Shown here: positions 26,428 to 35,203 of the stretch, in pieces
Position numbering within the stretch: the stretch's first letter is position 1
How the letters are laid out: every line of letters begins with the position of its first letter
Assembly: GCA_963667375.1 (NCBI GenBank)
Contig: OY763323.1
Span: forward strand, 1,426,001 to 1,490,000
Source of the DNA: G963556115 sp963667375
Lineage (GTDB): Bacteria; Planctomycetota; SZUA-567
Direction of reading: 5' to 3'
Length of the DNA: 64,000 bases
Translations under genes and position numbers: made by a program
Notes under the pieces: model-generated
Told to the model about the DNA's origin: nothing
What the model saw: only the letters and a program-made list of their open reading frames with translations
The model's database searches: none

Positions 26428-28974
26428 ATGCCTATGATCGTTGCAAACAATCTTAATGCACTCAGTGCGCAGAATACTCTCAATGCAAATAATGCAAAAA
26501 TGAGTACTTCTCTTACCCGACTCTCTACTGGTTACAAGATTAACAGCGGTAAAGATGACCCTTCAGGTCTGGTTATCTCTGAACAGTTGAGAGCACAGAA
26601 TGTTGGTCTGGAACGTGCGGTACAGAATACCCAGGAAGCTAATAATGTGCTTGGTATTGCTGAAGGCGCGCTCAATGAGATGAATAACATTCTAAAAAAG
26701 ATGCGTCAGCTAGCTGTACACTCTGCCAATAACGGTGTAACTTCACCGGAGCAGGTAGCAGCAGACCAGGCTGAAGTTGACTCATCAATCCAGACACTTG
26801 ACCGTATTGCACGTACGACCAAGTTCTCAGATCAGTTTCTGCTCAACGGTAACAAAGAACTCCAGTATGACAGCTCTGTAATGGTTACCGACAGTATGGA
26901 TATGAAGCTGGTAAATGAAAGCCTTTCCGATATCCGCCAGATCTTCAAGCGCGATGACTTCAAGATGAACATCAACTTCTCAGGTGTCGGCACCAATTCT
27001 TCAAGCCAGGATGTTGATAACGGTAATGAAGCCCAGAAGGCTTACTTTGAAATCTCAAAGAATGAATCAGCTGCAACCCAGGTAGTAACCGGTAATGCTG
27101 ATTCCACCAAGAACTATACTCTGACCGATGATCAGGCTTTCACCCTCAGCGGTAATCAGGGCAGCCGGTATCTGAGCTTTGCCAAGGGTACACATCTTGG
27201 TGAAATGGTTACTTCAATCAATTCTGTAAAGGATTCTACAGGTGTTGAAGCGACTCTGGTTTATGATTCAAATGCAACTGTAACCGACCTTTCCGCTGGT
27301 AATACTCAGGATATCGGTACTGCTGCTCACACCACTGCACAGGCAGATGTCTTCAACCGCACCGAGCTTGGTGAAATTACCACCAGCGGTATTGCCAGTG
27401 TCTCTACCGATTCAAATATCAGCAACCTTGAAATGGGTAAAAACATTGACGGTTACGGACGTGCCTACCTCAAGATGATCGATGATGACACCTACGAGAT
27501 TTATAAAGACTCAGCTATGACCATGAAGGTCGCCGAGGGTGATGTAGACTCCAGTGGTGACACTCAGGTTATGGCGGTAAATAACTCTGATTTCAAGGGT
27601 ATCGATCTGACCTTCTCATCCGGTCTGTCAGCAGGCATGACCGCTACTTTACAGCTTGGAGTATATCAGGAAGCTGGAAGTACAGGCAGTGAGACTATCA
27701 ATTTTGATGATCTGGCTCTGGCTTCATCAACTGCCGGTTCTACTACAAATTCTCACTTCATAGAGTCAGGTTCTTATCTTAGCGGAATTCAGCTTGGAGA
27801 GAATACAGACGAGACAGGTAAGCTGTACGTCAAGGCTGATCTCAAGGATGGTACTGATGGCGGTGAGGGTAAACTGTCACAGATCTTCATCTATAAGGAT
27901 GCCAGAATGCGTGATGAGGACCTGGTCGCCATCTCTGATAAGGTGGACCTGACTACCGATAGCGCTAATGGTAACTCCGTACGTGTCTACGCCTCAGACG
28001 CAGGTTCAAACGGAACTACCTCAGGACTGTACGGAACCTTTAATTTCAATATGGGTACAGCAACTCAGGATCTGTCATTCGAGACAACTATAACCTCTGA
28101 AAATCTGGGACTGCGAATATCCGCTGATGAATATGGTTCAAACCAGTTCGTCAAGGTGGATCAGCATGAGGGTGCGATCTTCAGCCGGTATAGTGAGACC
28201 GATGGTGCGGTGCTGATTGATGCCGGACTTGACGGTGAGGACTGGACCGAGTATGGACGGGATGCGACTATCTCGCTCAATGGTCAGGAACTCAAACTTG
28301 AGGGTACCGAGGGTACAATTACCAACCTTGATACTACTGCCAAGATCGTCTTCAATGAAGGTTCGCTCGGAGCCACAACTATCGCTGCTGTAGGTTATGA
28401 TGAAGGTGCCTGGGCTTCAAGAGCCGGACAGATGTACAATGATGAGGATAATTATGCAATACATGCTCTGCATAGTACAACTGAGACTCTGGGCGACTGG
28501 GAAGGCGGCATGCAGTTCCAGCTTGGTGAAGGTTCCGGTGATCAGGAGAGAACCGTACTTTCACTGAAGAACATGACTGCTACCGAACTTGGACGCGTAA
28601 GCTTCACCGATTCGTTCGAGACCGATCTGAAGTCAGAGAAGACATTGTCAATCAATGACATGCTCTCCGGCGGCTGGGCAAGTCTGGCGCAGGATCCGGT
28701 AAAGGCGCTGGAGATCATCGACCAGGCGATCGAGGATGTATCTGGTCTGCGTGCGAATATCGGTGCATTCCAGTCCAACATGCTCGAGACCAATGCCAAC
28801 AGCCTCAATGTTGCTATTGAGAACATCACCAAGACCGAGTCTTATATCCGTGATGCTGATATGGCTTCTGAATCAACCGAGTTCTCTAAGAATCAGATCA
28901 TGGTACAGGCTGGTACTTCTATGCTGGCACAGGCTAACCAGCTCAGCCAGAGCGCGTTATCACTGATCAGTTAG
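26428..28974 (+). CDS. Flagellin 2, very large
   Basis: 848 residues from ATG 26428; an in-frame ATG at 26386 lies inside a leader hairpin and is rejected. The N-terminal (MIVANNLNALSAQNTLNANNAKMSTSL...) and C-terminal (ANIGAFQSNMLETNANSL ... QSALSLIS) filament-core regions are canonical and nearly the same as in flagellin 1. The central region aligns with flagellin 1 but lacks its extra 125 residues. Codon choice is strongly biased to GGT, GCT, AAC and AAG, typical of a highly expressed gene, so this is the likelier major filament subunit (inference). A hairpin follows 14 bases after the stop, and a second, stronger terminator comes 187 bases after it. Confidence 0.96.
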   Translation: MPMIVANNLNALSAQNTLNANNAKMSTSLTRLSTGYKINSGKDDPSGLVISEQLRAQNVGLERAVQNTQEANNVLGIAEGALNEMNNILKKMRQLAVHSANNGVTSPEQVAADQAEVDSSIQTLDRIARTTKFSDQFLLNGNKELQYDSSVMVTDSMDMKLVNESLSDIRQIFKRDDFKMNINFSGVGTNSSSQDVDNGNEAQKAYFEISKNESAATQVVTGNADSTKNYTLTDDQAFTLSGNQGSRYLSFAKGTHLGEMVTSINSVKDSTGVEATLVYDSNATVTDLSAGNTQDIGTAAHTTAQADVFNRTELGEITTSGIASVSTDSNISNLEMGKNIDGYGRAYLKMIDDDTYEIYKDSAMTMKVAEGDVDSSGDTQVMAVNNSDFKGIDLTFSSGLSAGMTATLQLGVYQEAGSTGSETINFDDLALASSTAGSTTNSHFIESGSYLSGIQLGENTDETGKLYVKADLKDGTDGGEGKLSQIFIYKDARMRDEDLVAISDKVDLTTDSANGNSVRVYASDAGSNGTTSGLYGTFNFNMGTATQDLSFETTITSENLGLRISADEYGSNQFVKVDQHEGAIFSRYSETDGAVLIDAGLDGEDWTEYGRDATISLNGQELKLEGTEGTITNLDTTAKIVFNEGSLGATTIAAVGYDEGAWASRAGQMYNDEDNYAIHALHSTTETLGDWEGGMQFQLGEGSGDQERTVLSLKNMTATELGRVSFTDSFETDLKSEKTLSINDMLSGGWASLAQDPVKALEIIDQAIEDVSGLRANIGAFQSNMLETNANSLNVAIENITKTESYIRDADMASESTEFSKNQIMVQAGTSMLAQANQLSQSALSLIS
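28661..28739 (+). repeat. Tract shared almost exactly between the two flagellin genes
   Basis: Bases 28661-28739 match 25324-25402 of flagellin 1 at 78 of 79 positions, whereas neighbouring stretches differ at many third codon positions. The tract encodes the start of the C-terminal D1 helix (SGGWASLAQDPVKALEIIDQ). Codon choice inside it resembles flagellin 1, which suggests recent gene conversion. Confidence 0.6.
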
Positions 28975-28988
28975 TAGCTAATACTTGA

Positions 28989-29023
28989 GCCGGAAGATTA
29001 CGCTCAGTTGTGATTCTTCCGGC
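28989..29023 (+). terminator. Hairpin directly after flagellin 2
   Basis: GCCGGAAGA pairs with TCTTCCGGC over a 17-base loop, with no proper T-run after it. It may be a weak terminator or an mRNA-stabilising 3' structure. Confidence 0.55.
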
Positions 29024-29161
29024 AGATATTCAGTTTTCAGGGCGGCAGGTTGTGCAGTCATCATGATTTGCTGGACTTTGAAATACAGTTTGCAGGTATC
29101 TGCAGACCTCAAGTACGCGAAGAATAAAAAATTCGACCCGTGGAGGGAACGATACAAGAGG

Positions 29162-29195
29162 GAGGGTGATCACATCGCTGGTCATCCTCTTTTTA
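29162..29195 (+). terminator. Intrinsic terminator downstream of flagellin 2
   Basis: GAGGGTGATCA pairs with TGGTCATCCTC (11 pairs, two G-U) around a 6-base loop, followed by TTTTTA. The 140 bases between this and the previous hairpin contain no credible gene. Confidence 0.85.
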
Positions 29196-29334
29196 TGTGT
29201 ATTGTGGTTTTTTGGGTGCTTTCAGTTCCGGTAAATTATTTTAGTGACTTGATTTTTATTTTATTATACGTAAGCTATGTTTTGTGACTATTAGTCAATA
29301 TTGAACTAAGTGTCATGAGATCTAGGGGATATAT

Positions 29335-30696
29335 ATGAAAAATAAGGTTGATTTGCTGGATGGAGATATAGCGGGATCACTTGTAAAGCTATTGATTCCG
29401 CAGCTTTGTGGATTTTTTGCGGTGACGGCATTTAATTTTGCTGATAGCTGGTTTGTTTCCCAGCTCGATAAAACGTTGCCTGAAGGTGCTGAAAGTTTGT
29501 ATTTGTCGTCAATATCCATGACTTTTCCGGTAGTATTTGCAATAGGGTCTATCGCCATTGGAATGGGTATTGCCGTAACGACCTTGATCTCCAGAGCGTA
29601 TGGAGCGGGGAATCATGATCTGGCCCGGCGTATAACCCGTGATTCGGTGATTCTGGTAGTATTGTTTGCGGCGGCAGTGACGGTTGTTGGTCTGTTCACT
29701 GTGGACCCGCTTTTCAGATTTATGGGCGCACGTTCCGAGCAGCTGCCGCTACTGCGGGATTATATGTATATCTGGTATGGCGGTTGTATATTTATGCTGA
29801 TTCCCATGACCTGTAATAATGCGATGCGGGGTTATGGGAACACCTTCTGGCCCGGAATGATAATGATTATCGGGTCGGTAGTAAATATTATACTCGATCC
29901 GGTTTTGATTTTCGGATTGGGTGTTATTCCGGCTATGGGAGTAAAAGGTGCAGCTATTGCCACGGTTTTTGCGCGAATTCTGACAGCAGTGGTTTCGCTG
30001 GGGCTGGTATTGCGGTGGCACTTGATAGCAAAAACTTTGCCCCGTCTTGAGGAGATGCTGCTGGAATGGAAGGAACTGCTGTTTTATGCGTTGCCGGGAA
30101 TAGTCGGTAAAATTTCACTTCCGATAGGTATCTTCGGAATTACAACTATTGCCGCAAGTCTTGGTAAGAATGCGGTCGCAGCACTCAGTGCCGGTTCGCG
30201 GGTTGAGCAGCTGATAATGGTGATGGCGTTGGGGCTGTCAATGGTACTTATGATATTTGTGTCACAGAATCTTGCGGCGGGGAAAAAAGACCGGGCCCGT
30301 AAAGCTTTGAATACCGGGTATAAGTGGATTATTGCTTATTCCGTTTTGGGGCTTGTGGTATTGGTTGTTTGCGCCAGATATATAGCGGTATGGTTCAATA
30401 ATATAAATGGTGTGCAGGATATGACTGTATTATATATGACGATAATTCCGCTATGCTACCCGCTGACATCGCTGTATATGATTGCCCAGCAGTCATTCTT
30501 TGCGATTAGAAAACCGCTTATGTCGGGACTGATGGATCTGATAAAGTTTTTTATCGTTATGGTGCCGGCGGCATGGCTTGGTGCACATTACTATGGGTTT
30601 ACTGGAATGATTGTTGCTCTGGCGGTTTCAGGTACCGCTTCTTCGATATTGGCATTGAGTGTTTTTGAATATTGTTTCAGGCGTACTGAGAACTAG
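29335..30696 (+). CDS. MATE-family efflux transporter
   Basis: 453 residues with twelve hydrophobic helices, the normal MATE length and topology. The N-terminus (GDIAGSLVKLLIPQLCGFFAVTAFNFADSWFVSQL) is typical of the family's first helix. A second half-repeat starts near residue 237 with LLFYALPGIVGKISLPIGIF. MATE carriers export cationic drugs or metabolites using Na+ or H+; the substrate cannot be told here. AGGGG is about 8 bases before the ATG. It is monocistronic, between terminators. Confidence 0.93.
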   Translation: MKNKVDLLDGDIAGSLVKLLIPQLCGFFAVTAFNFADSWFVSQLDKTLPEGAESLYLSSISMTFPVVFAIGSIAIGMGIAVTTLISRAYGAGNHDLARRITRDSVILVVLFAAAVTVVGLFTVDPLFRFMGARSEQLPLLRDYMYIWYGGCIFMLIPMTCNNAMRGYGNTFWPGMIMIIGSVVNIILDPVLIFGLGVIPAMGVKGAAIATVFARILTAVVSLGLVLRWHLIAKTLPRLEEMLLEWKELLFYALPGIVGKISLPIGIFGITTIAASLGKNAVAALSAGSRVEQLIMVMALGLSMVLMIFVSQNLAAGKKDRARKALNTGYKWIIAYSVLGLVVLVVCARYIAVWFNNINGVQDMTVLYMTIIPLCYPLTSLYMIAQQSFFAIRKPLMSGLMDLIKFFIVMVPAAWLGAHYYGFTGMIVALAVSGTASSILALSVFEYCFRRTEN

Positions 30697-30726
30697 TATA
30701 AAAGTAATAAGGCAGATCATTAAAAA

Positions 30727-30770
30727 AGCTAGAGAGACCTGACGGTGATTCGGGTCTCTCTAGTTTAGTC
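30727..30770 (+). terminator. Intrinsic terminator between the MATE gene and the next, convergent gene
   Basis: CTAGAGAGACC pairs perfectly with GGTCTCTCTAG; T-rich on the + side (TTTAGTCTT) and A-rich on the other, so it may act in both directions. Confidence 0.85.
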
Positions 30771-30807
30771 TTACCGGTAAAGATCCGGTCTAACGCGCTG
30801 TTGTCAG

Positions 30808-31248
30808 CTATTGCCAGAAATCGTGATGCCGCTCCCAGAGCCGTTCCTTTTTGCGACCCATTTCATAGCAGGAACGCTTCCGTCCGGTCATACTCCGCTG
30901 ATAACCGCGATTGAGATACTTTCTGATTTTATGCTTATCTTTTACTGGAATGATAACCCAGTCGAAATCATCATTTTCAATACGGGTAAGTAGTACCCAC
31001 ATCTCCGGTTCGCTGTCAATAACATGGTCTTCAGGATCATATATTTCTTCTACCCAGACCAGTTTGCCATCGATAATTTCATAATGACCGTTACGGTCGG
31101 TATCACGATGTCGGGGGCGGCCGTCGTTATCTGAGGTGTGGATTTTAATCAGGCCATCAAAGAGGTTAATCTCTTTCGCCTGAATTTGTGGAACAAATAT
31201 ACCGAATAATAATAAAATTATCAGATATCGAAATTTAAAATTAAACAT
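30808..31248 (-). CDS. Small exported protein of unknown function
   Basis: 146 residues, not recognised. It starts with a signal peptide (FRYLIILLLFGIFVPQIQA). The mature part contains a DTDRNGHYEIIDGKLVW segment, reminiscent of a dockerin/EF-hand-type Asp-rich loop or a (D-x-D-x-N-G) repeat. It ends in a strongly basic region (KDKHKIRKYLNRGYQRSMTGRKR). AAGGAG precedes the ATG by 6 bases, so it is probably a real gene. The single-gene unit is convergent with the MATE gene. Confidence 0.7.
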   Translation of the reverse strand: MFNFKFRYLIILLLFGIFVPQIQAKEINLFDGLIKIHTSDNDGRPRHRDTDRNGHYEIIDGKLVWVEEIYDPEDHVIDSEPEMWVLLTRIENDDFDWVIIPVKDKHKIRKYLNRGYQRSMTGRKRSCYEMGRKKERLWERHHDFWQ

Positions 31249-31426
31249 ATTAACTCCTTCGTGTATTAAATCGATTATAAATCTGCCATAGATATAATTT
31301 TAAACTATTATGGCAAAAAGGTCAATTATTAGATGATAATTAATGAAAAAATGCAGTATGAGTAAAAAAAGTAAACAAATGACGTTACCGGGATTTTGCT
31401 GTGAATAATTGGAGCTGGAAAAATAA

Positions 31427-31454
31427 TTGACAGATTCTGAAAACCTTTTATAAT
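31427..31454 (+). promoter_or_regulatory. Near-consensus sigma70-type promoter
   Basis: TTGACA (31427-31432), 16-bp spacer, TATAAT (31449-31454). The predicted start is about 85 bases before the ATG of the cyclic-nucleotide-domain gene. Confidence 0.8.
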
Positions 31455-31544
31455 CAATTATTAACAGCATCGGGAGAAGTTGTATATTATTATTACCTGA
31501 ATCGGGAATGTTTAAGAATACTTAACAAACTGTGAATCTGGAAA

Positions 31545-34500
31545 ATGGCAGCTACACATAAAGCGATCGGACGAACCTCCAAGAAGAAACTGCCTAACGC
31601 AACAAAGCATTCGACTAAAGAGCTTTTTCGTAAAGAGAGGCTTTTTGGGCAGATATTACTCAAATCAAATAAAATCACTTCGCTAAAACTTAGAGATGTC
31701 TTAAGCTATCAGGCAGAAATGCATAAACGCGGACTTGACCGTAAAATTGGTGAGATACTTGTTGAAGCAGGTTATATCTCGCAGGATGATGTTACGGTAG
31801 TCTTAAAAAAGCAGGCGGCGATGGATCGCATGCGGGGACGCAAATTTACTGGTGCGGCGAAGAAGGTACTGCCGGGGGCCAAAAATCTGAAGAATCTGGT
31901 TCGAAATTATAAGAAGGGTGAGATTGTTTTCAGAGAGAATGAGGCTACCGGTAATGATCTGTATATTATTCAGTCCGGTGAGATCGGAGTCTATAAGAAT
32001 TCGATCCGTCTGGGGAAGCGTTTTGGCCGGGGGGCATTTCTTGGAACTACCAGCTGTCTGCTCAAGACCCCGAGAATTGCTACCGCTGTTGCCATGACCG
32101 ATGCGGTGCTGCTGAAAATTAAAGAGAAGGATGTTCAGACTTTTTTTGCTAAAAATCCGCAGATGGCTATAAAACTATCATCGGTTCTGGCGCAGAGAGT
32201 GTCACAGCTGACTCAGAAATATGTTGATGTTATAAGTGAAAGAAATGATTATGCTGATAAACTTCATGATCCTCTGCTGATTGACAGTGCGGAAAACGAT
32301 TCAGTGCAGAATACTGCAGATGAAGCGGAGCTGTTTGATGAGCCGCTGGTCAAGGAACATCAGCTTCTGGCTGATAATCGGAAGATTGATACGACCCAGC
32401 GGCAGCTGGAGAAGAATAAGGCCGGAACCGCGGAAGTGAGGAAAGAACCGGAAGTAAGTGAGATAGCATATATTGCCGTGGAGGAAGGTTCTGAGGCTCC
32501 TCTCGCCGAGGCTGAAAGCGCTGGTACTGCGGCGGCTGAAATAATTGGGCAGAAAGCTGAGGAGGTGGTTGCTGTTACGGAGAATTCGGATACGGTGGAG
32601 TCAGTCCCTGCTGTTGAAGTGCAGTCCGGATCGGAAACTCATGGCAGTGCTGAAGCAGATATTTCAAAGCCGAAAAAAGTTTTTGAAGAAGTTGATCTTT
32701 CCGGAGAATATTTTGTACCTGTATTGGAAGAGAAAGAACCGGAACTGGATGATAACGGTATCCCTCTTCCGGTGGATCCGTATGAGGCGGTGCTGATAAC
32801 CGCCGAAAAATCACTGGTTCTGCCGACCGGTAATTTTCAGGACATAGTTGCGGCAGAACGGCCGCTGGTCTTTACAGCGGAGGTAAGGGAGCTGCTCGAA
32901 AAGCGTCTGGGTTTATACCTCAGGCTCGAAGAGATAAATGCGAATCGTGATGAACTTGAGGCGGCGGCCAAGACAACGGATAAAGCCAAGAATGAGCTCT
33001 CTTCATTGCGCCGGGAGCAGAGTAAAATTCCACCTTGTGAACAATTACGAATGAAACGTGACAAGCTGGATGAGATGGTTAAAGCTCAGGAAAATCCAGA
33101 TGACAGCGCTGATAAACCTGTGTTGACTCCGGATGTCATCGCGGCCTATAAAATATCGGTTGCCCAGAAGGCGGTCCTGGTCGAATGGTATGAAGGGATG
33201 GGGGATTTAATTGCTGTCTGCGCCCGAGTGGCTACCGGGCAGCTTATGTATAAGGTTTTAGCCCGGGTCGGGGTTTATCCCAATGCTGTATTTGGCTGGG
33301 CGGTTTATGTTATGGCGTTGAATGATTATCTTGAAGAATTGAAAGAGACTCAGAAGGAGTTGAAAGACAGGCTCAAAGAGATTCAGGATGAACAGGAAAA
33401 TAAGAAGAGCGGTGGAATCTTCAATTTATTCAAAAAGAAACCGGATGTCGATGAAGAAGAACAGGAGGTACTGGAACGTGAATGTGAAGCCCTGGAGAAT
33501 GCGGATAACATCTGCAGGATCAAATCAAGCGCTATAGTTAAGGAAGTTGCTCTGGTTGAGAGCTTTATGGTAGATGATTTCTGGGCGGTGTATGGCGCTC
33601 TCGGAGTCAAACTTGCCACGGGGCTGGATAAGGAGTGCGAGTGTTATGTCCGCTGTTATCTGCGCTGGGGAGCTCTGGGGTATGCTCAGGATTTTATCCG
33701 GCCGGAAATTATCGTGAAAATGCTTGGCGAGTGTGCAGAAGGGGCTAAAATCGCGAATTTTGGTATGGATTCCAACTATATTCTTTACGCGGATGAAGTA
33801 ATCGAATTTACGGCACGTAAGCTCCTATTGCCCAGTCCGAATGAGGATCTGGAAATGAATGCCAGAAATTCACCGGAGTGGAAGCTTGACCGGGCTCACC
33901 GGAGAATTGTCGGAGGAGGGTTCTATCTGCATATACTCGGTGATCTGCAGAAGATTTTGGAAGGAATAGTTGCTGAGAATGCTGCAGCCAGAGATGAAAA
34001 AGAGCAAGAGCTGGCGGCAGTGGCAGAGGATGATCCAGACCGGAAGAAGAAGGTCAAAGCCTTGAAACGCGCGGCACAGAATTTTAAAATAAATGCGGTA
34101 AAGACCGAGAAACTGGTGGAAAAAGTTAAGAATGAAATGGCGGCAAAGGTGCAGCAGGATATTGATGCCGGTAAGGAAGCTATTGCGGAACTGAAGCTGG
34201 AAGCGGAACCTGAAACGCTGGCGCGTCATGAAATAGGCTGTATCCGTCGTTTCAGCAGGTTGGTGGCCAAGCTGCAGGAACCGTTTTTGCCGTTCAGCCT
34301 CAGAGACCGGTTTGATCCTGAGCTGAAGACAACCAATACCAGAGAAGATATGACTGCTGTGTTGGAGGATATTGAAACCAAGGATCCGCAGATATTCAGA
34401 GAAAACATGCTTTCAAGTATGAAGAAGAATAATCGGGTGCAGATCCGCACCGCACCATTTATCCATCTCCTCCCTGCCAGTGGTATAATGGGTTTTGTTG

Positions 34501-34904
34501 TCGCACCGCGTCTGGATAGCTTTAGCGGTAAAATTCTTTTACCCGGTTATTTTGAACGCTCCGGTATGCGGGAGGCGATTGCCATCGATAGTTTTTCTGA
34601 CTTCCGTTATGATACCAGTAAGGAACAGGCGGGTAATGACGTGATGAATAGCGATACTATTGTCGCCGCATATGCAGAGGTGCGCTGGATATTGCGTAAG
34701 AAGGATAAAGAGGTAAGGCAGAAAGCCGGGATATTTATGGAAGAGAATGAGCGCACCAACTGGCGAAGACATTATGCCATGTATATGAACTCGGCATTTG
34801 ATGGTGGAAAGCAGCTGTTCTTCAAATGTCCAGATCTTTATGAACTGGTGATTAATAAATTTATAGAGCTTCCTGAAGGTGTGGAAGTATTGTCCAGGGG
34901 ATAA
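31545..34904 (+). CDS. Large cytoplasmic protein with MshEN-like and cyclic-nucleotide-binding-like domains
   Basis: 1119 residues. Residues about 30-95 resemble the type II secretion ATPase N-terminal (MshEN/T2SSE_N) module (FGQILLKSNKITSLKLRDVLSYQ ... GEILVEAGYISQDDVTVVLKKQ). Residues about 118-220 form a cNMP-binding-like domain (KKGEIVFRENEATGNDLYIIQSGEIGVYK ... PRIATAVAMTDAVLLKI). Its phosphate-binding cassette reads GAFLGTTSCLLKTPRIATA, so the glutamate that normally holds the cyclic nucleotide ribose is replaced by alanine, and nucleotide binding is doubtful. An acidic, low-complexity linker (about 290-400) leads to a 700-residue, largely helical C-terminal part with no family I recognise, rich in coiled coil. 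Only a weak ribosome site precedes the ATG. A Trm112-like gene follows with no gap. Confidence 0.75.
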   Translation: MAATHKAIGRTSKKKLPNATKHSTKELFRKERLFGQILLKSNKITSLKLRDVLSYQAEMHKRGLDRKIGEILVEAGYISQDDVTVVLKKQAAMDRMRGRKFTGAAKKVLPGAKNLKNLVRNYKKGEIVFRENEATGNDLYIIQSGEIGVYKNSIRLGKRFGRGAFLGTTSCLLKTPRIATAVAMTDAVLLKIKEKDVQTFFAKNPQMAIKLSSVLAQRVSQLTQKYVDVISERNDYADKLHDPLLIDSAENDSVQNTADEAELFDEPLVKEHQLLADNRKIDTTQRQLEKNKAGTAEVRKEPEVSEIAYIAVEEGSEAPLAEAESAGTAAAEIIGQKAEEVVAVTENSDTVESVPAVEVQSGSETHGSAEADISKPKKVFEEVDLSGEYFVPVLEEKEPELDDNGIPLPVDPYEAVLITAEKSLVLPTGNFQDIVAAERPLVFTAEVRELLEKRLGLYLRLEEINANRDELEAAAKTTDKAKNELSSLRREQSKIPPCEQLRMKRDKLDEMVKAQENPDDSADKPVLTPDVIAAYKISVAQKAVLVEWYEGMGDLIAVCARVATGQLMYKVLARVGVYPNAVFGWAVYVMALNDYLEELKETQKELKDRLKEIQDEQENKKSGGIFNLFKKKPDVDEEEQEVLERECEALENADNICRIKSSAIVKEVALVESFMVDDFWAVYGALGVKLATGLDKECECYVRCYLRWGALGYAQDFIRPEIIVKMLGECAEGAKIANFGMDSNYILYADEVIEFTARKLLLPSPNEDLEMNARNSPEWKLDRAHRRIVGGGFYLHILGDLQKILEGIVAENAAARDEKEQELAAVAEDDPDRKKKVKALKRAAQNFKINAVKTEKLVEKVKNEMAAKVQQDIDAGKEAIAELKLEAEPETLARHEIGCIRRFSRLVAKLQEPFLPFSLRDRFDPELKTTNTREDMTAVLEDIETKDPQIFRENMLSSMKKNNRVQIRTAPFIHLLPASGIMGFVVAPRLDSFSGKILLPGYFERSGMREAIAIDSFSDFRYDTSKEQAGNDVMNSDTIVAAYAEVRWILRKKDKEVRQKAGIFMEENERTNWRRHYAMYMNSAFDGGKQLFFKCPDLYELVINKFIELPEGVEVLSRG

Positions 34905-34907
34905 ATG

Positions 34908-35081
34908 ATGGATGAGAGATTATTGGCTGTTCTTGGTTGTCCATTTGATAATGCAGAATTGAAATTAATCGGTGGGAGACTGATCTGTACCGAGTGCGGG
35001 CAGGTTTTTCAGATTAAAGATGGTATTCCGCAGATGCTGATTACTGATTACAGTAATGACGAAACGGCAAAAAATAAATAG
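34908..35081 (+). CDS. Trm112/UPF0434-like small protein
   Basis: 57 residues. The pattern ERLLAVLGCPFDNAELKL ... LICTECGQVFQIKDGIPQML is typical of the YcaR/Trm112 family: one Cys near the N-terminus, a C-x2-C knuckle, and the final (D/G)GIP(Q/V)ML block. Homologues activate methyltransferases or are of unknown role. Two ATGs are in tandem (34905 and 34908); the second has the better distance (7 bases) to AGGGG. It begins right after the stop codon of the large preceding gene, so the two are co-transcribed. A terminator follows. Confidence 0.85.
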   Translation: MDERLLAVLGCPFDNAELKLIGGRLICTECGQVFQIKDGIPQMLITDYSNDETAKNK

Positions 35082-35118
35082 TGTTGGAATTTTTGTTGTC
35101 ATCCGGTTTTTAAATTAA

Positions 35119-35154
35119 TTCTGCCCGCAAGCGGGTATCGATTTGCGGGCAGAA
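35119..35154. terminator. Bidirectional terminator
   Basis: TTCTGCCCGCAA pairs with TTGCGGGCAGAA across a 12-base loop, between the convergent Trm112-like gene and the dehydrogenase gene. Confidence 0.75.
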
Positions 35155-35203
35155 CTAATCAGCATGCGTAATAAATTATTTATTATAGGTGAAGGAATAA
35201 GAA

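Noticed and set aside
28985..29287. A 100-codon reading frame downstream of flagellin 2
   Set aside because: It runs through two hairpins, including a strong terminator, has no ribosome site, and its composition does not look like a protein of this genome.
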